Source of the DNA: JALYUA01 sp039933215
GTDB taxonomy: Bacteria > Acidobacteriota > Thermoanaerobaculia > UBA5066 > Gp7-AA6
Length of the DNA: 64,000 bases
Assembly (NCBI GenBank): GCA_039933215.1
Contig: JBDTOO010000016.1
Span: 5,897-69,896 of the forward strand
Direction: 5' to 3'
Part shown: positions 19,230 to 27,962 of the stretch, piece after piece
Numbering within the stretch: position 1 is the stretch's first letter
How the letters are laid out: the number at the start of each line of letters is the position of its first letter
Made by a program: the position numbers and the translations under genes
The notes under the pieces: generated by a model
Told to the model about the DNA's origin: nothing
Seen by the model: only the letters and a program-made list of their open reading frames with translations
The model's database searches: none

Positions 19230-19252
19230 GGAGAAAGCGGCGGCTCCGCGGC

Positions 19253-20083
19253 CTAGCGCCGGCCGAGCTTGCGGTACTGCTGCAGGTGGCGCAGCGCCGC
19301 GGCGGTCTCGCCCAGGCGCACGCAGAGATGCGCCGCGTTGTAGTGGGAGTCCGCGCTCGCGGGATCCAGAGTCAAAGCCAGACGATACGCCTCGAGCGCT
19401 TCCCGGCCGCGGCCGACGTCCTCGAGCGCCACGCCGAGATTGAACGCCGCCGTGGCATTGCCCGGATCGATCGCGAGCGCGCGGCGGTAGTGCGTCTCCG
19501 CGCCCGCGGCGTCTCCGGACTCGTGCAGAAGGCGCCCGAGGTTGACGTGCGCGTCCGGATGCCTCGGCGCGAGCTCGAGCGCGCGCGCGTAAGCCTGCCG
19601 GGCCTCTTCGGGCGCCGTGGCGTCGACGTCGCATCCGAGCGCGAACCAGTCGTCCGCCGACATCTCCTGCGCGTCGCGGCTCGCCTCGCGGAAAGCGCGC
19701 CGCGCGAGCGGAGCGACCTTCCGCGCGAGCTCGGCGACTCCGAAATCGAGGATCGCCTGACCGGACTCGGCGTCCCAGAGAGCGTTCCCGTCCGCGACGA
19801 CCACTTCGTCCCCCTGCGCGGTGATGCGCAGTCCGGTCAGCCGGCGGCCCGGCGGCAACTGTTCGCGCAGCCGCGCGAGAGCGCGCCGCACGCGGCGGGG
19901 CGGCAGCCCGGCGGAGAGCAGCCCGCGCGCCGTCCGCAGGAACACCAGGTCGGAGAAGGAGAACCGGAGCCGGCCGCCGGGCAGCCGCTCGGGATCGAGA
20001 AAGCCCGAGCGCACGTAGGAGCGCACCTGGGCCTGCGAGAGCGCGAGGATCTTGGCGACTTCGGCGGTGCCGTATCCGGTCAC
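19253..20083 (-). CDS. MerR-type HTH protein with TPR repeats
   Basis: A GTG-start protein of 276 residues. Residues 1 to about 70 match a MerR-type winged helix (GYGTAEVAKILALSQAQVRSY, then SFSDLVFLRTARGL). Residues 155-276 hold about three tetratricopeptide repeats (ARALELAPRHPDAHVNLG, then ALAIDPGNATAAFNLG). The middle segment has no familiar effector domain. MerR-TPR fusions are frequent in acidobacteria and deltaproteobacteria; the TPR part probably mediates partner binding in place of metal or drug sensing. It lies 55 bp after the Ku gene on the same strand, so the two may share a transcript. Targets are unknown. Confidence 0.85.
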   Translation of the reverse strand: MTGYGTAEVAKILALSQAQVRSYVRSGFLDPERLPGGRLRFSFSDLVFLRTARGLLSAGLPPRRVRRALARLREQLPPGRRLTGLRITAQGDEVVVADGNALWDAESGQAILDFGVAELARKVAPLARRAFREASRDAQEMSADDWFALGCDVDATAPEEARQAYARALELAPRHPDAHVNLGRLLHESGDAAGAETHYRRALAIDPGNATAAFNLGVALEDVGRGREALEAYRLALTLDPASADSHYNAAHLCVRLGETAAALRHLQQYRKLGRR

Positions 20084-20138
20084 GAAGCGGAGAGGGAGGC
20101 GGAAGGCTCGGCCGGCCGGGAGACGATCAAGCCAGGAG

Positions 20139-21029
20139 CTATTTCCGGGACGCCCCGGTCTTCCGTTCCGACTTCTCGGCCTCTCGCGCGGCCTTCCTGG
20201 GGGGCTTCCGGCTCTCGGACGAGGCCGCCGCGCCGCGGCGGCGAGCCGGCTCCGCCGACGTGGCGAGGCTCCGCCGCAGAGCTTCCATGAGGTCGATGAC
20301 CTCCCCGGTCTTCGGCTTCGGAGACGACGAGATCTCCTGTCCGGTCTCGATCTTCTTCTGGAGCTGCTCCTGGATCCTCTTCCGAACGTCGTCTTCGTAC
20401 GCTTCCGGGTGGAAGCGGTCGGTCGCCCGCTGCTCGACGAGCATGGTCGCGAGCTTCAGCTCGGAGTCCTTGACGTCTTCCTTCCCGAGGTCGACCTCGG
20501 AGATGGAGCGGACCTCGTCCGCGTAGAGGAGCTGCTGCATCACCAGTCCGCCGTCGATCGGCCTCAGCATCACGAGGTACTGCTTGCCGCGCGCCGCGTA
20601 TTTCGCGAGCGCGACCCGCCCGGTCTCGGAAAGCGCTTTGGCGAGCAGCCAGTACGCCTTCGCGCCGCCCTTCTCGGGGCCGAGGTAGTACGCCTTGTCG
20701 AAGTAGACGGGGTCGATCTCCGTGATGGGGACGAACTCGGTGACGTCCACGGTCTGCGTCGACTCTTCCTCGAGCGCCTTGAGCTCGTCGGGAGAGAAGA
20801 GGACGTACTGATCCTTCGAGAACTCGTAGCCCTTCGTCATCTCGTCCCGCGGGACGACGATGTTGTCCTCCTTCGGGCAGATGTACTGCTGCTTCAGACG
20901 CGAGCCGCACTTCGCGTGCAGGAGATTGAAGGAGATGCCCGCGGAGGAGTTCGCCGCGGAATAGAGCTTCACCGGAATGGACACCAGTCCAAACGAGATG
21001 TTCGCGTTGCCGATCGCTCTGGCGGACAT
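20139..21029 (-). CDS. ku: Non-homologous end-joining protein Ku
   Basis: A bacterial Ku homologue of 296 residues. It begins SARAIGNANISFGLVSIPVKLYSA, matching the Ku core opening, and has the usual mid-section (PEKGGAKAYWLL, MLRPIDGGLVMQQL, VDLGKEDVKDSELKLA). The last 40 residues are Lys/Arg-rich, as in Ku proteins whose tail binds DNA or threads inward. Ku dimers ring DNA ends and recruit LigD; no ligD is in the window. A TACACT box stands 13 nt before the ATG without a ribosome site. The neighbourhood also holds DUF72 and AlkA-like genes on the same strand, a loose DNA-maintenance group. Confidence 0.96.
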   Translation of the reverse strand: MSARAIGNANISFGLVSIPVKLYSAANSSAGISFNLLHAKCGSRLKQQYICPKEDNIVVPRDEMTKGYEFSKDQYVLFSPDELKALEEESTQTVDVTEFVPITEIDPVYFDKAYYLGPEKGGAKAYWLLAKALSETGRVALAKYAARGKQYLVMLRPIDGGLVMQQLLYADEVRSISEVDLGKEDVKDSELKLATMLVEQRATDRFHPEAYEDDVRKRIQEQLQKKIETGQEISSSPKPKTGEVIDLMEALRRSLATSAEPARRRGAAASSESRKPPRKAAREAEKSERKTGASRK

Positions 21030-21042
21030 GTTTGAGTCCGTA

Positions 21043-21048
21043 AGTGTA
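21043..21048 (-). promoter_or_regulatory. Putative -10 box (TACACT) for ku
   Basis: On the minus strand TACACT ends 13 nt before the ku ATG and no Shine-Dalgarno sequence intervenes. This fits the near-leaderless pattern seen at other genes here. Confidence 0.4.
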
Positions 21049-21063
21049 GCAGGGGAAGGGCTT

Positions 21064-21762
21064 TCAGGCGCCCAGGATGTTGATCAGCCCCTCCGCGAAG
21101 AGAGGGCCGCGCGCTTCGTCCTCGTGTTTGAAGTAGACGAACGCCTCCGACCAGGGCTGGGCGCGGATCTTCGCCGCCCACGCCTGGAGGGACTCGGGCC
21201 CATAGTCCTGGCGTCTCAAGCGGAGATACCCCCAACCCGTTGTGGCCACGGCCGGCGTCGCCAGGTCCTCGTCCTCGGCCAGGCAAAGCGCCGCCCCCGC
21301 GCCGCGCAGCGCTTCGAAGACCTCGTCGTCGAACCAGGACGCGTGGCGAAACTCGAAGGCGGCGCGGCTCCCCGGCGGAAGGAGCGGCAGGAAGGCCGCG
21401 AGACGCGGGAGGTCCTTCTTGAGGTTGGGAGGAAGCTGGAAGAGGACGGGCCCGAGACGATCGCCGAGCGTGACGGCGACCTGGAAGAAGAACGCCACCG
21501 AGTCCGCCGCGTCCTTCAGCCGGGAGCGGTGCGTGATCCGCTGCGACGCCTTCAGCGCGAAGAGGAACCCGTCGGGAACTTGCTCCGCCCACTTCGCGAG
21601 GACAGACGCCTGGGGCATCCGGTAGAACGTGTTGTTGATCTCGACGGTCGGGAACCGGCGCGCATAGAACGGGAGCATCTCTTCCGGCTTGAGCTCCTCG
21701 GGATAGAACGCGCCCTTCCACTTTTTGTAGCTGTAGCCGCTGGTGCCGATCCGGACGCGCAT
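21064..21762 (-). CDS. DUF72 (YecE-like) protein
   Basis: A protein of 232 residues with the DUF72 pattern: RIGTSGYSYKKWKGAFYP at the start, YARRFPTVEINNTFYRMP around residues 34-51, a long middle with FQLPPNLK, FEFRHASW and AWAAKI, and VYFKHEDEA near the end. The family adopts a TIM-barrel fold and its function is unknown; a nuclease role has been suggested in the literature but is not established. It is shorter than many members (about 250-290) but all conserved blocks are present. It lies between ku and an AlkA-like glycosylase on one strand. Confidence 0.93.
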   Translation of the reverse strand: MRVRIGTSGYSYKKWKGAFYPEELKPEEMLPFYARRFPTVEINNTFYRMPQASVLAKWAEQVPDGFLFALKASQRITHRSRLKDAADSVAFFFQVAVTLGDRLGPVLFQLPPNLKKDLPRLAAFLPLLPPGSRAAFEFRHASWFDDEVFEALRGAGAALCLAEDEDLATPAVATTGWGYLRLRRQDYGPESLQAWAAKIRAQPWSEAFVYFKHEDEARGPLFAEGLINILGA

Positions 21763-21797
21763 GGGAAGAAGGTATCAGGATGGACCGCGCTGCACGG

Positions 21798-22748
21798 TCA
21801 CTTTCCCGCTTCCGCCGCAGCCAGGACCGCGTACATGTAGACGAGCGCCAGGCTGCGGTGGGGCCGCCACCGTTGCGAGAGGTCGCGCATCTCGCGCTCG
21901 GAAGACGCGGCGGAACGGCCGAGCAGCCCGACGGCGAGATACTTCACGATCGAGAGATCCCCCGCCGGAAAGGCGTCCGGCCGCCTGAGCCCGCGGAGGA
22001 GAGCCACTTCCGCCGTCCAGCGGCCGATGCCGCGGATCGCGGTCAGCGTCTCGATGATTTCCTCGTCGCCCCGCTCTTCCAGGTCCTTCTCTCGCAGGAG
22101 GCCGCGCGAGAAGGCCCGCGCCAGCCGGAGGAGGGTGTCGCGCTTCCCCTTCGAGAGGCGAAAGCCCCGGAGCCCGCGCGCCCCCGCCCGGGCGATCGCC
22201 TCCGGCGAGGGAAAGTCGTAGAAGGTTTCCCCGGCGATGCGCGCGCGGCGGCCGAAGGCGTGCACGAGATCCTGCCGGATCGAGGCGGCGAATCCCATGT
22301 GGATCTGCTGCGCGAGCACCGCGAGGACGAGCGCTTCCCAGAGGGACGGGGCTCCCGCGACGCGGAGCCCCCGGAAGCGCCGGATGGCGGGACCGAGAAG
22401 CAGATCGGACCGGAACGCGCGCTCGAAGGGCCGCACGTCGGACGCGATGCCGAGAGACCGCTCCAGGAGACGCGTCGCGGCCGCCCGCGCGGCACCCGAT
22501 CGCGAGCCCGGACCGGTGAGCTCCACGCGGAGCACCGCCGAGGGAGGCCGGCCCGACTGCGCGACGGACAGGAGCGCCGCGGGCCGCGCCGGAAGGAGCC
22601 GCCGATATCGGACGCCGTCGAACAGATCGACCGAATCGGGAAAGCGGGCGAACCGCTCGGCGGTCGCCGCGAGCGAAAACGGCCGCGCCGGAACGACCTC
22701 GAATCGCGTCGAAAGCGCCGGGATCCGGGGTCGGGCGCCGGCGGTCAC
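21798..22748 (-). CDS. DNA-3-methyladenine glycosylase-type HhH-GPD protein (AlkA-like)
   Basis: A base-excision glycosylase of about 316 residues from a GTG at 22748. The N-terminal 110 residues resemble the AlkA N-terminal beta domain. The HhH-GPD core contains EALVLAVLAQQI, the hairpin LTAIRGIGRWTAEVALL and the catalytic Asp in AFPAGDLSI. It should remove alkylated purines from DNA. The reading frame is open to 22823, but the extra N-terminal residues are not conserved-looking, and a TATCCT box at 22765-22770 favours the shorter form. No AdaA or AlkB neighbour is present, so link to an adaptive response cannot be claimed. Confidence 0.85.
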   Translation of the reverse strand: MTAGARPRIPALSTRFEVVPARPFSLAATAERFARFPDSVDLFDGVRYRRLLPARPAALLSVAQSGRPPSAVLRVELTGPGSRSGAARAAATRLLERSLGIASDVRPFERAFRSDLLLGPAIRRFRGLRVAGAPSLWEALVLAVLAQQIHMGFAASIRQDLVHAFGRRARIAGETFYDFPSPEAIARAGARGLRGFRLSKGKRDTLLRLARAFSRGLLREKDLEERGDEEIIETLTAIRGIGRWTAEVALLRGLRRPDAFPAGDLSIVKYLAVGLLGRSAASSEREMRDLSQRWRPHRSLALVYMYAVLAAAEAGK

Positions 22749-22969
22749 TCGCGGGGAAGAACCCAGGATACCGGGTTCACCCGCCGGTTGAGGAGCCCGA
22801 GTCCGAGGCCGACGGCGATCCATCGCGCGAGACGGGATGAAAACGGGCGCATCGAGGCCTCCCCGAGAGCCGGGAAGCGTAACAGAGGGTTGCAGCGGGA
22901 ATCCGCACGCGGCGGCGAAACCTTTCCGGGGGTCGCTCGTATTGACGTTCTATAGGAGAAGGGTTCAGG

Positions 22970-23020
22970 ATGTCCTTTCTCGAGCCTTCCTGCGGGCATC
23001 GCGATACAGAGCGCCGATAG
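22970..23020 (+). CDS. Possible 16-residue upstream ORF ahead of PadR
   Basis: An ATG at 22970 (AAGGGTTCAGG just before it) opens 16 codons (MSFLEPSCGHRDTERR) ending in TAG at 23018. That stop overlaps the AGGAG ribosome site of the TTG-start padR gene. A ribosome ending here would sit on the padR initiation region, so it could tune padR translation. It is short and may be chance; it lies in the 280-bp divergent gap that otherwise holds only promoter signals. Confidence 0.3.
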   Translation: MSFLEPSCGHRDTERR

Positions 23021-23028
23021 GAGCAGCG

Positions 23029-23358
23029 TTGACCGAACCGACATCCCTCCTCCAGGGGACCCTCGACCTGTTGATCCTGAAGACCCTCGCCGCCGGAGAG
23101 ATGCACGGGCTCGGGATCTCGCGGCGCATCGAGCAGGTGACGCACGGAGCCTTTCAGGTGAAGCCGGGCTCGCTCTTTCCCGCCCTCCATCGCATGGAGG
23201 AGGCCGGCTGGCTGACCGCGTCGTGGGGGGAATCCGAGAACCGGCGCCGCGCGAAATATTACCGCCTGAGCCGCGCCGGGCGGCGGCAGCTCCGGGCGGA
23301 GACCGAGGAATGGGGCCGGATTTCGCTCGCGATCGCGATGGCGCTTCATGCGACCTGA
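23029..23358 (+). CDS. PadR-family transcriptional regulator
   Basis: A regulator of 109 residues with a rare TTG start, supported by AGGAG 5 nt upstream and by conservation beginning at TSLLQGTLDLLILKTLA. It contains the PadR winged helix: EMHGLGISRRIEQ, KPGSLFPALHRMEEAGWL and YYRLSRAGRRQL. The length is that of the short PadR proteins that precede duplicated permeases in acidobacteria. Its end overlaps the permease start by 11 nt, so the two are co-translated. It probably represses this operon through the divergent gap upstream. The inducer is unknown. Confidence 0.92.
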   Translation: MTEPTSLLQGTLDLLILKTLAAGEMHGLGISRRIEQVTHGAFQVKPGSLFPALHRMEEAGWLTASWGESENRRRAKYYRLSRAGRRQLRAETEEWGRISLAIAMALHAT

Positions 23359-26023
23359 GGAGAGTCGGACCGTGAAACCGTCGCCGCGGATTCGGAGCCT
23401 GTGGCGGAACCTTTTCCGAAGGAGCCGCGTCGAGGTCGATCTCGACCAGGAGCTTCGCGCCTACGTCGACGAGCTCGCCGAAGAGAAACGCGCGGCCGGA
23501 ATGGAGCCCGGGGAAGCCCGCCGGAAGGCTCTGCTGGAGACCGGCGGCGTCGAGCAGGTCAAGGAGAGCGTTCGCGAGGTCCGCGCCGGGGCGCTGCTCG
23601 AAACCGTCATCCAGGACGTCCGCTACGGAGCCCGAACCCTCTTCCGAAGCCCCGGCTCGACGGCGGCGGCGATCGTCGCGCTCGCCCTGGGCATCGGCGC
23701 TTCGACCGCCATCTTCAGCGTGGTCAACGCGGTCCTGATCCGCCCGCTGCCGTACGGCCACCCCGAGAGAATCGCCGTCATCCTCCATGGAGGCTCTCAA
23801 CCGGTCTCGCCCGCGAACCTCGCCGCGTGGCGAAAGGCATCACGCTCCTTCCGGCGGATGGGCGCGGCCGAGGGGTGGAACCCGAACCTCACGGGCTCGG
23901 ACCGGCCGGAGAATCTCTCCGCCGTCCGCGTGACGTCCGAGATCTTCTCCATGCTCGAGGTCCCCCCGCTTCTCGGCCGCTTCTTCCTCCCCGGCGAGGA
24001 CGAGCCCGGCCGGGATCACTCCGTCGTCCTCGGCCACGGGCTCTGGTCCCGCCGCTTCGGCGCCGACCCGAAGATCGTCGGCCGGCGCATCACGTTGAAC
24101 GGGGAGCCGTACACGGTCGTCGGCGTGATGCCTCCGTCCTTTCACTTCCCTCCCTTCTGGAACCAGTCCGCCGAGATCTGGGCGCCTCTCGCGCTCTCGC
24201 CCCGCTTCGCCAGCCAGGGGGAGAGCCTACGGGTCTTCGGGGAGATCGCCCCCGGCTCGACGCGGGAGAGCGCGGCGGCGGAGATGGCCTCGATCACCGA
24301 CGCCCTCGAGCGGCAGACACCGGGAACGAACCGGGACGTCCGTGTCCGGTCGCTGAAGGACACCGTGGTCGGCAACATCCGGCCGGCGCTGCTCGTGCTC
24401 TTCGCGGCGGTCGCGTTCGTGCTCCTGATCGCCTGCGCGAACGTCGCGCACCTTCTCCTGGCGCGAGCGGCGGCGCGGCAGCGGGAGATGGCCGTTCGGA
24501 CGGCGATCGGCGCGAGCCGCTCCCGGATCACGAGGCAGCTCCTGACCGAGAGCCTCCTGCTCGCCGGCGCGGGAGGCCTGGGAGGCATCCTGATCGCGGC
24601 CTGGGGAGTCCACGCCCTCGTCGCGGCGAGCCCGGGCGCGATCCCGCGCGTCGCGACGGTCGCGCTCGACGCACGAGTGCTCGTGTTCACGCTCGCGATC
24701 TCGTTCGCGACAGGCATCGCCTTCGGGCTGGCCCCGGCGCTGGCGCTCTCGCGCCGCGACCTGACCGAAGCGCTCCGCGAAGGCGAGCGGGGGTCGACCG
24801 AGGGCGGCGCGCGCTCGCGGCTGCGCGGGTTTCTCGTCGGTTCCGAGTTCGCCCTCGCTCTCGTCCTCCTGGTCGGCGCCGGGCTGATGATCCGCAGTCT
24901 GCTCGCCCTCCAGGCCATCGACCCCGGTTTCGACCCGCGCGGCGTCCTCACGATGGTCGTGTCGGTCAAGGGCACGACCGCGGAGGATCCGGCGCGCCGC
25001 GCCGCGTTCTACCAGCAGCTCCTCGAGCGAACGCGCGCGCTCCCGGGCGTCCAGGCGGCGGGAGCGATCAACCATCTGCCTCTCGCGGGCGACATCTGGG
25101 GCTGGCCGTTCGAGGTCGAGGGCCGGCCGCCGCTGCCCGCCGGCGAGACGCAGAGGGCGACGTATCGGGTCGTGCTCCCCGGCTACCTCGAGACGATGAG
25201 AGTGCCGCTCGTCGCGGGCCGAGGGATCACATCGAAGGACGTCGTGAATTCGCCGCGGGTCGTCGTCATCAACGAGGACTTCGCCCGCAAGCACTGGCCC
25301 GCGGAGAGCGCGATCGGACGCCGCATCCTCCTCGCGGAGCCGGAGAGACCGCCCGTCCCCGCCGTCGTCGTCGGGATCGCGAAGAACACGGTCCGCGACC
25401 TCTGGTCCAGCCCGCCCTCGGAGGAGATGTATCTCGCCTATCTGCAGACGCGGAGCTATCTCGAAAGCGACAATTCGCACCTCCAGTACCTGACCCTCGT
25501 GGTGCGGACCGGCGGCGACCCCGCCGGTCTGACCGGCGCGATCCGGGGGATCGTGGGGGCGCTCGACCGAAACGCCCCGGTGTCCGAGATCCAGACGATG
25601 GAGAGCGTCGTCGCCGGCGCGACCGGGCAGACCCGTTTCTACGTCGTCCTGCTCGGGGCGTTCGCGGGGGTGGCGCTGCTGCTGGCGGCCGTCGGCATTT
25701 ACGGCGTCATGGCCTATTCGGTCTCGCGCCGGACCCACGAGATCGGGATCCGCATGGCGCTCGGCGCCCGTCCTGGGGAGGTCCTGAGGCTCGTCGTGCG
25801 CCAGGGCCTCGTGGTCGCGCTCGCGGGCACCGCGGCGGGGGCGGCCGGAGCCGCCGGGCTGACCCGCCTCATGGGGGCGCTCCTCTACGGGGTGGCCCCG
25901 ACCGACCTCTTCACGTTCGCGGTCGTCTCGGGACTCCTGATCGCCGTCGCCGTCTTCGCGAGCTGGCTCCCGGCGCGCCGCGCGACCCGCATCGATCCTC
26001 TCTCCGCGCTCCGGTACGAGTAA
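23348..26023 (+). CDS. Duplicated MacB/FtsX-type ABC permease (ADOP family)
   Basis: A protein of 891 residues. A cytoplasmic N-terminal domain of about 85 residues (SLWRNLFRRSRVEVDLDQELRAYV...) is typical of acidobacterial duplicated orphan permeases. Then come two MacB periplasmic-core/FtsX units: first helix near ALGIGASTAIFSVVNAV, a FtsX block near residues 340-470, a second periplasmic domain, and a final FtsX block with MAYSVSRRTHEIGIRMALGARPGEVLRLV. There is no ATP-binding domain and no ATPase gene adjacent, hence 'orphan'. MacB-type permeases do not translocate through the membrane but transmit force to the periplasm; the substrate here is unknown. PadR precedes it with an 11-nt overlap. 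Confidence 0.93.
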   Translation: MRPEESRTVKPSPRIRSLWRNLFRRSRVEVDLDQELRAYVDELAEEKRAAGMEPGEARRKALLETGGVEQVKESVREVRAGALLETVIQDVRYGARTLFRSPGSTAAAIVALALGIGASTAIFSVVNAVLIRPLPYGHPERIAVILHGGSQPVSPANLAAWRKASRSFRRMGAAEGWNPNLTGSDRPENLSAVRVTSEIFSMLEVPPLLGRFFLPGEDEPGRDHSVVLGHGLWSRRFGADPKIVGRRITLNGEPYTVVGVMPPSFHFPPFWNQSAEIWAPLALSPRFASQGESLRVFGEIAPGSTRESAAAEMASITDALERQTPGTNRDVRVRSLKDTVVGNIRPALLVLFAAVAFVLLIACANVAHLLLARAAARQREMAVRTAIGASRSRITRQLLTESLLLAGAGGLGGILIAAWGVHALVAASPGAIPRVATVALDARVLVFTLAISFATGIAFGLAPALALSRRDLTEALREGERGSTEGGARSRLRGFLVGSEFALALVLLVGAGLMIRSLLALQAIDPGFDPRGVLTMVVSVKGTTAEDPARRAAFYQQLLERTRALPGVQAAGAINHLPLAGDIWGWPFEVEGRPPLPAGETQRATYRVVLPGYLETMRVPLVAGRGITSKDVVNSPRVVVINEDFARKHWPAESAIGRRILLAEPERPPVPAVVVGIAKNTVRDLWSSPPSEEMYLAYLQTRSYLESDNSHLQYLTLVVRTGGDPAGLTGAIRGIVGALDRNAPVSEIQTMESVVAGATGQTRFYVVLLGAFAGVALLLAAVGIYGVMAYSVSRRTHEIGIRMALGARPGEVLRLVVRQGLVVALAGTAAGAAGAAGLTRLMGALLYGVAPTDLFTFAVVSGLLIAVAVFASWLPARRATRIDPLSALRYE

Positions 26024-26050
26024 GGGGGCGCGACCGAAGGTTCCTCGCGG

Positions 26051-26431
26051 TTACGGGCCGCCCGCCGCTCGCGCGTGGGCGAGGAGGACGAGCGCCAGCG
26101 CGACCGCGGCGGGAAACGCCTGCACCCAGAGGATCGACCGCTTCGCCGTGGCCGCGCCGAAGAGGCCCGCGATCACGACGCAGACGAGAAAGAAGACGCG
26201 CACCGAAAATCCCGCGTCGCCCGCCTGGAGTCCCCAGACCAGGCCCGCGGCGAGAAAGCCGTTGTAGAGGCCCTGGTTCGCGGCGAGCTTCGCGGAAGTC
26301 TGCGCCTCCTCGACCGACAGCCCGAACACGCGGCGCCCGAACGGCCTGGTCCACAGGAACATCTCGAGCACGAGAAAGGCGAGATGGAGGAGCGCGACGA
26401 CGGCGAGGGCGATTCCGGCGAGGAGGATCAT
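26051..26431 (-). CDS. DUF1304 membrane protein
   Basis: A protein of 126 residues with four hydrophobic segments and the family marker AANQGLYNGFLAAGL. DUF1304 proteins are small inner-membrane proteins of unknown function. The ATG at 26431 is preferred because it overlaps the TGA of a preceding short ORF (ATGA) and conservation begins with MILLAGIALAVVALLHLAF. A GTG at 26440 in frame is an alternative. It converges on the permease gene, leaving 27 bp between the two stops. Confidence 0.9.
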   Translation of the reverse strand: MILLAGIALAVVALLHLAFLVLEMFLWTRPFGRRVFGLSVEEAQTSAKLAANQGLYNGFLAAGLVWGLQAGDAGFSVRVFFLVCVVIAGLFGAATAKRSILWVQAFPAAVALALVLLAHARAAGGP

Positions 26432-26481
26432 GGCTCGCACCCGTCCGTCGGCGGGAACGCGGCACCGGGTCGGAAAATCAT
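26428..26481 (-). CDS. Possible 17-residue upstream ORF coupled to DUF1304
   Basis: On the minus strand GGGAGG, 4 nt, then ATG at 26481 opens a 17-codon frame (MIFRPGAAFPPTDGCEP) whose TGA overlaps the DUF1304 ATG as ATGA. A TAGACT box lies at 26502-26507. The ribosome site belongs to the short ORF and not to DUF1304, which has none of its own at 26431. This suggests the short frame feeds translation of DUF1304. The peptide itself looks non-functional. Confidence 0.35.
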   Translation of the reverse strand: MIFRPGAAFPPTDGCEP

Positions 26482-26518
26482 GGGACCTCCCGAAAACGCC
26501 GAGTCTAGCCCGGACGCG

Positions 26519-27838
26519 TCACTTCTCCGCGCCGGGCTCCGGGGTCGCCTCGTCGATCTTCCGATCGTAGGCGGCCCGGGAGTCCGGCTTCGAGAGGACG
26601 CCGTAAGCGACGCGGAGCCACTTCGCGAGCACCGTCAGCTGCCTCCAGCAGTCGACCAGCTCCGGATGCGCCTTGAGCGACGGGTCGAAGAGAAGAGACC
26701 GCGAGCGGTACGCCTCGTCAATCTCCGCCGGCGTCGCCTTGCGAGAGACGCCAAGGAGGTCGTAGTGCGAGAGCCAGTCGAGCTGGCGGTGCAGCTCGAG
26801 CACGAGCGAACGGGGGCTCTGGAACGGCTTCTCCGGCGCGGCGGGCGCGCTGGCCGGGCTCGGCGGCGCGGGCTTCGTCAGGACGCCGGTCTCCGCCGCG
26901 CCGCTGAAGGCTCCGCCCGCGCGCATGTCGTAGAGGTATCCGGAGGGTTTGCGATCTTCCGTCCTCCTCGGCGCGCGGTCCGCGACCCGCCGCGGCGCCT
27001 GCCGGCGGTCGGGAACGTCCGGCGGCCGTTGCCGGCGATCCGGAATCTCCACGAAACCCGTGACCGGAGCCTGCCGGACCTCGATGACGCCGGCGAAGAG
27101 GAGCGAGTAGAGGAGCTTCGCGTTCGCGGCACCGGAGACCGACGTTTCCGAAAGGAGATCGCGCAGCGAGCTGCGGCCGTCGATCCGGCTGATCAGCGTC
27201 ACGGCATCGCGCAGGAGCCGCAGCGACCCGGAGGACATCGGATCGGTGCTCAGGACGGGGACGCCGGACAGGTCTCCGAGAAGCCCGAGGAACTGCTCGC
27301 TCTCGGGGATGCGCCGGATTCCTTCGATGATCATTTCCTGCGACAGCGAAGCCGCGACATCGAGCTCGACATGGCCCGTGTTCTCTTCGAAGTGAAACGC
27401 CCCGTCCGGCCAGGACAGCGTCGAGAAGATGATCTGCTCGACCTGCCTGCGCGCCTCGCTGTCGACGATGGCGCGGGAGACGAGGCCCTTCTCGACCAGG
27501 ATCATGTCGATGCGCTGGTGGGTCTTCTGCTGGCTCGCGAGCGCCTCCGCGAGGTCCTTCTCCGAGATATAGCCCCATCGCACGAGCGTCGCGCCGATCC
27601 GATGCTCGTCGCGCGACGACCGGGCGGCGTAGAGCTCTCCGTTTTCGAAGACGAGCTGCCGGACCTGGTCCGCTCTCAGGACCGAGAGCGTCCCGGATCG
27701 TCCTTCCTGCTGGATCCGGCGGAACACCGCGAAGAGCGGCGTGTCGGACAGGAGTCCCGAGATCGGAACCGTGTCCCCGGGCGGGACCTCCCCGGAGGCG
27801 TTCAAGCCCGCCTCCGAGCCGCTGGGACGGGAGCCCAT
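26519..27838 (-). CDS. DUF4388 (PATAN-like) protein with GspE-N-like and DnaJ-like domains
   Basis: About 439 residues from ATG 27838; the frame stays open to a GTG at 27925. A DUF4388 domain (ISGLLSDTPLFAVFRRI, then GTLSVLRADQVRQLVFENGELYAARS) comes first. Next is a type II secretion/MshEN-like helical piece (GATLVRWGYISEKDLAEALASQQ). A second DUF4388-like half, an Arg/Pro-rich linker and a C-terminal J-like domain follow (HYDLLGVSRKATPAEIDEAYRSRS, then SKPDSRAAYDRKI). The HPD tripeptide of real J-proteins is absent; the position reads SLKAHPELVD, so Hsp70 stimulation is doubtful. Related architectures are common in acidobacteria and myxobacteria and are thought to be signalling scaffolds. 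Function unknown. Confidence 0.8.
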   Translation of the reverse strand: MGSRPSGSEAGLNASGEVPPGDTVPISGLLSDTPLFAVFRRIQQEGRSGTLSVLRADQVRQLVFENGELYAARSSRDEHRIGATLVRWGYISEKDLAEALASQQKTHQRIDMILVEKGLVSRAIVDSEARRQVEQIIFSTLSWPDGAFHFEENTGHVELDVAASLSQEMIIEGIRRIPESEQFLGLLGDLSGVPVLSTDPMSSGSLRLLRDAVTLISRIDGRSSLRDLLSETSVSGAANAKLLYSLLFAGVIEVRQAPVTGFVEIPDRRQRPPDVPDRRQAPRRVADRAPRRTEDRKPSGYLYDMRAGGAFSGAAETGVLTKPAPPSPASAPAAPEKPFQSPRSLVLELHRQLDWLSHYDLLGVSRKATPAEIDEAYRSRSLLFDPSLKAHPELVDCWRQLTVLAKWLRVAYGVLSKPDSRAAYDRKIDEATPEPGAEK

Positions 27839-27962
27839 GCGGACGCGGCCCGGCCTTCGCGGCGCGCGCCGTGCGAGGGAACCGTGCGATGCGATCGGCT
27901 CTTCGGCAGACGCCAAGCAAACCACAGAGAGGCCCGGGAGCGAAACACGGGGAGTGGCGGAA

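Noticed and set aside
23401..26508. A 1035-codon plus-strand frame over the permease
   Set aside because: It is frame-shifted relative to the permease, Arg/Pro-rich, and runs beyond the gene into the convergent DUF1304 region; no domain is visible.
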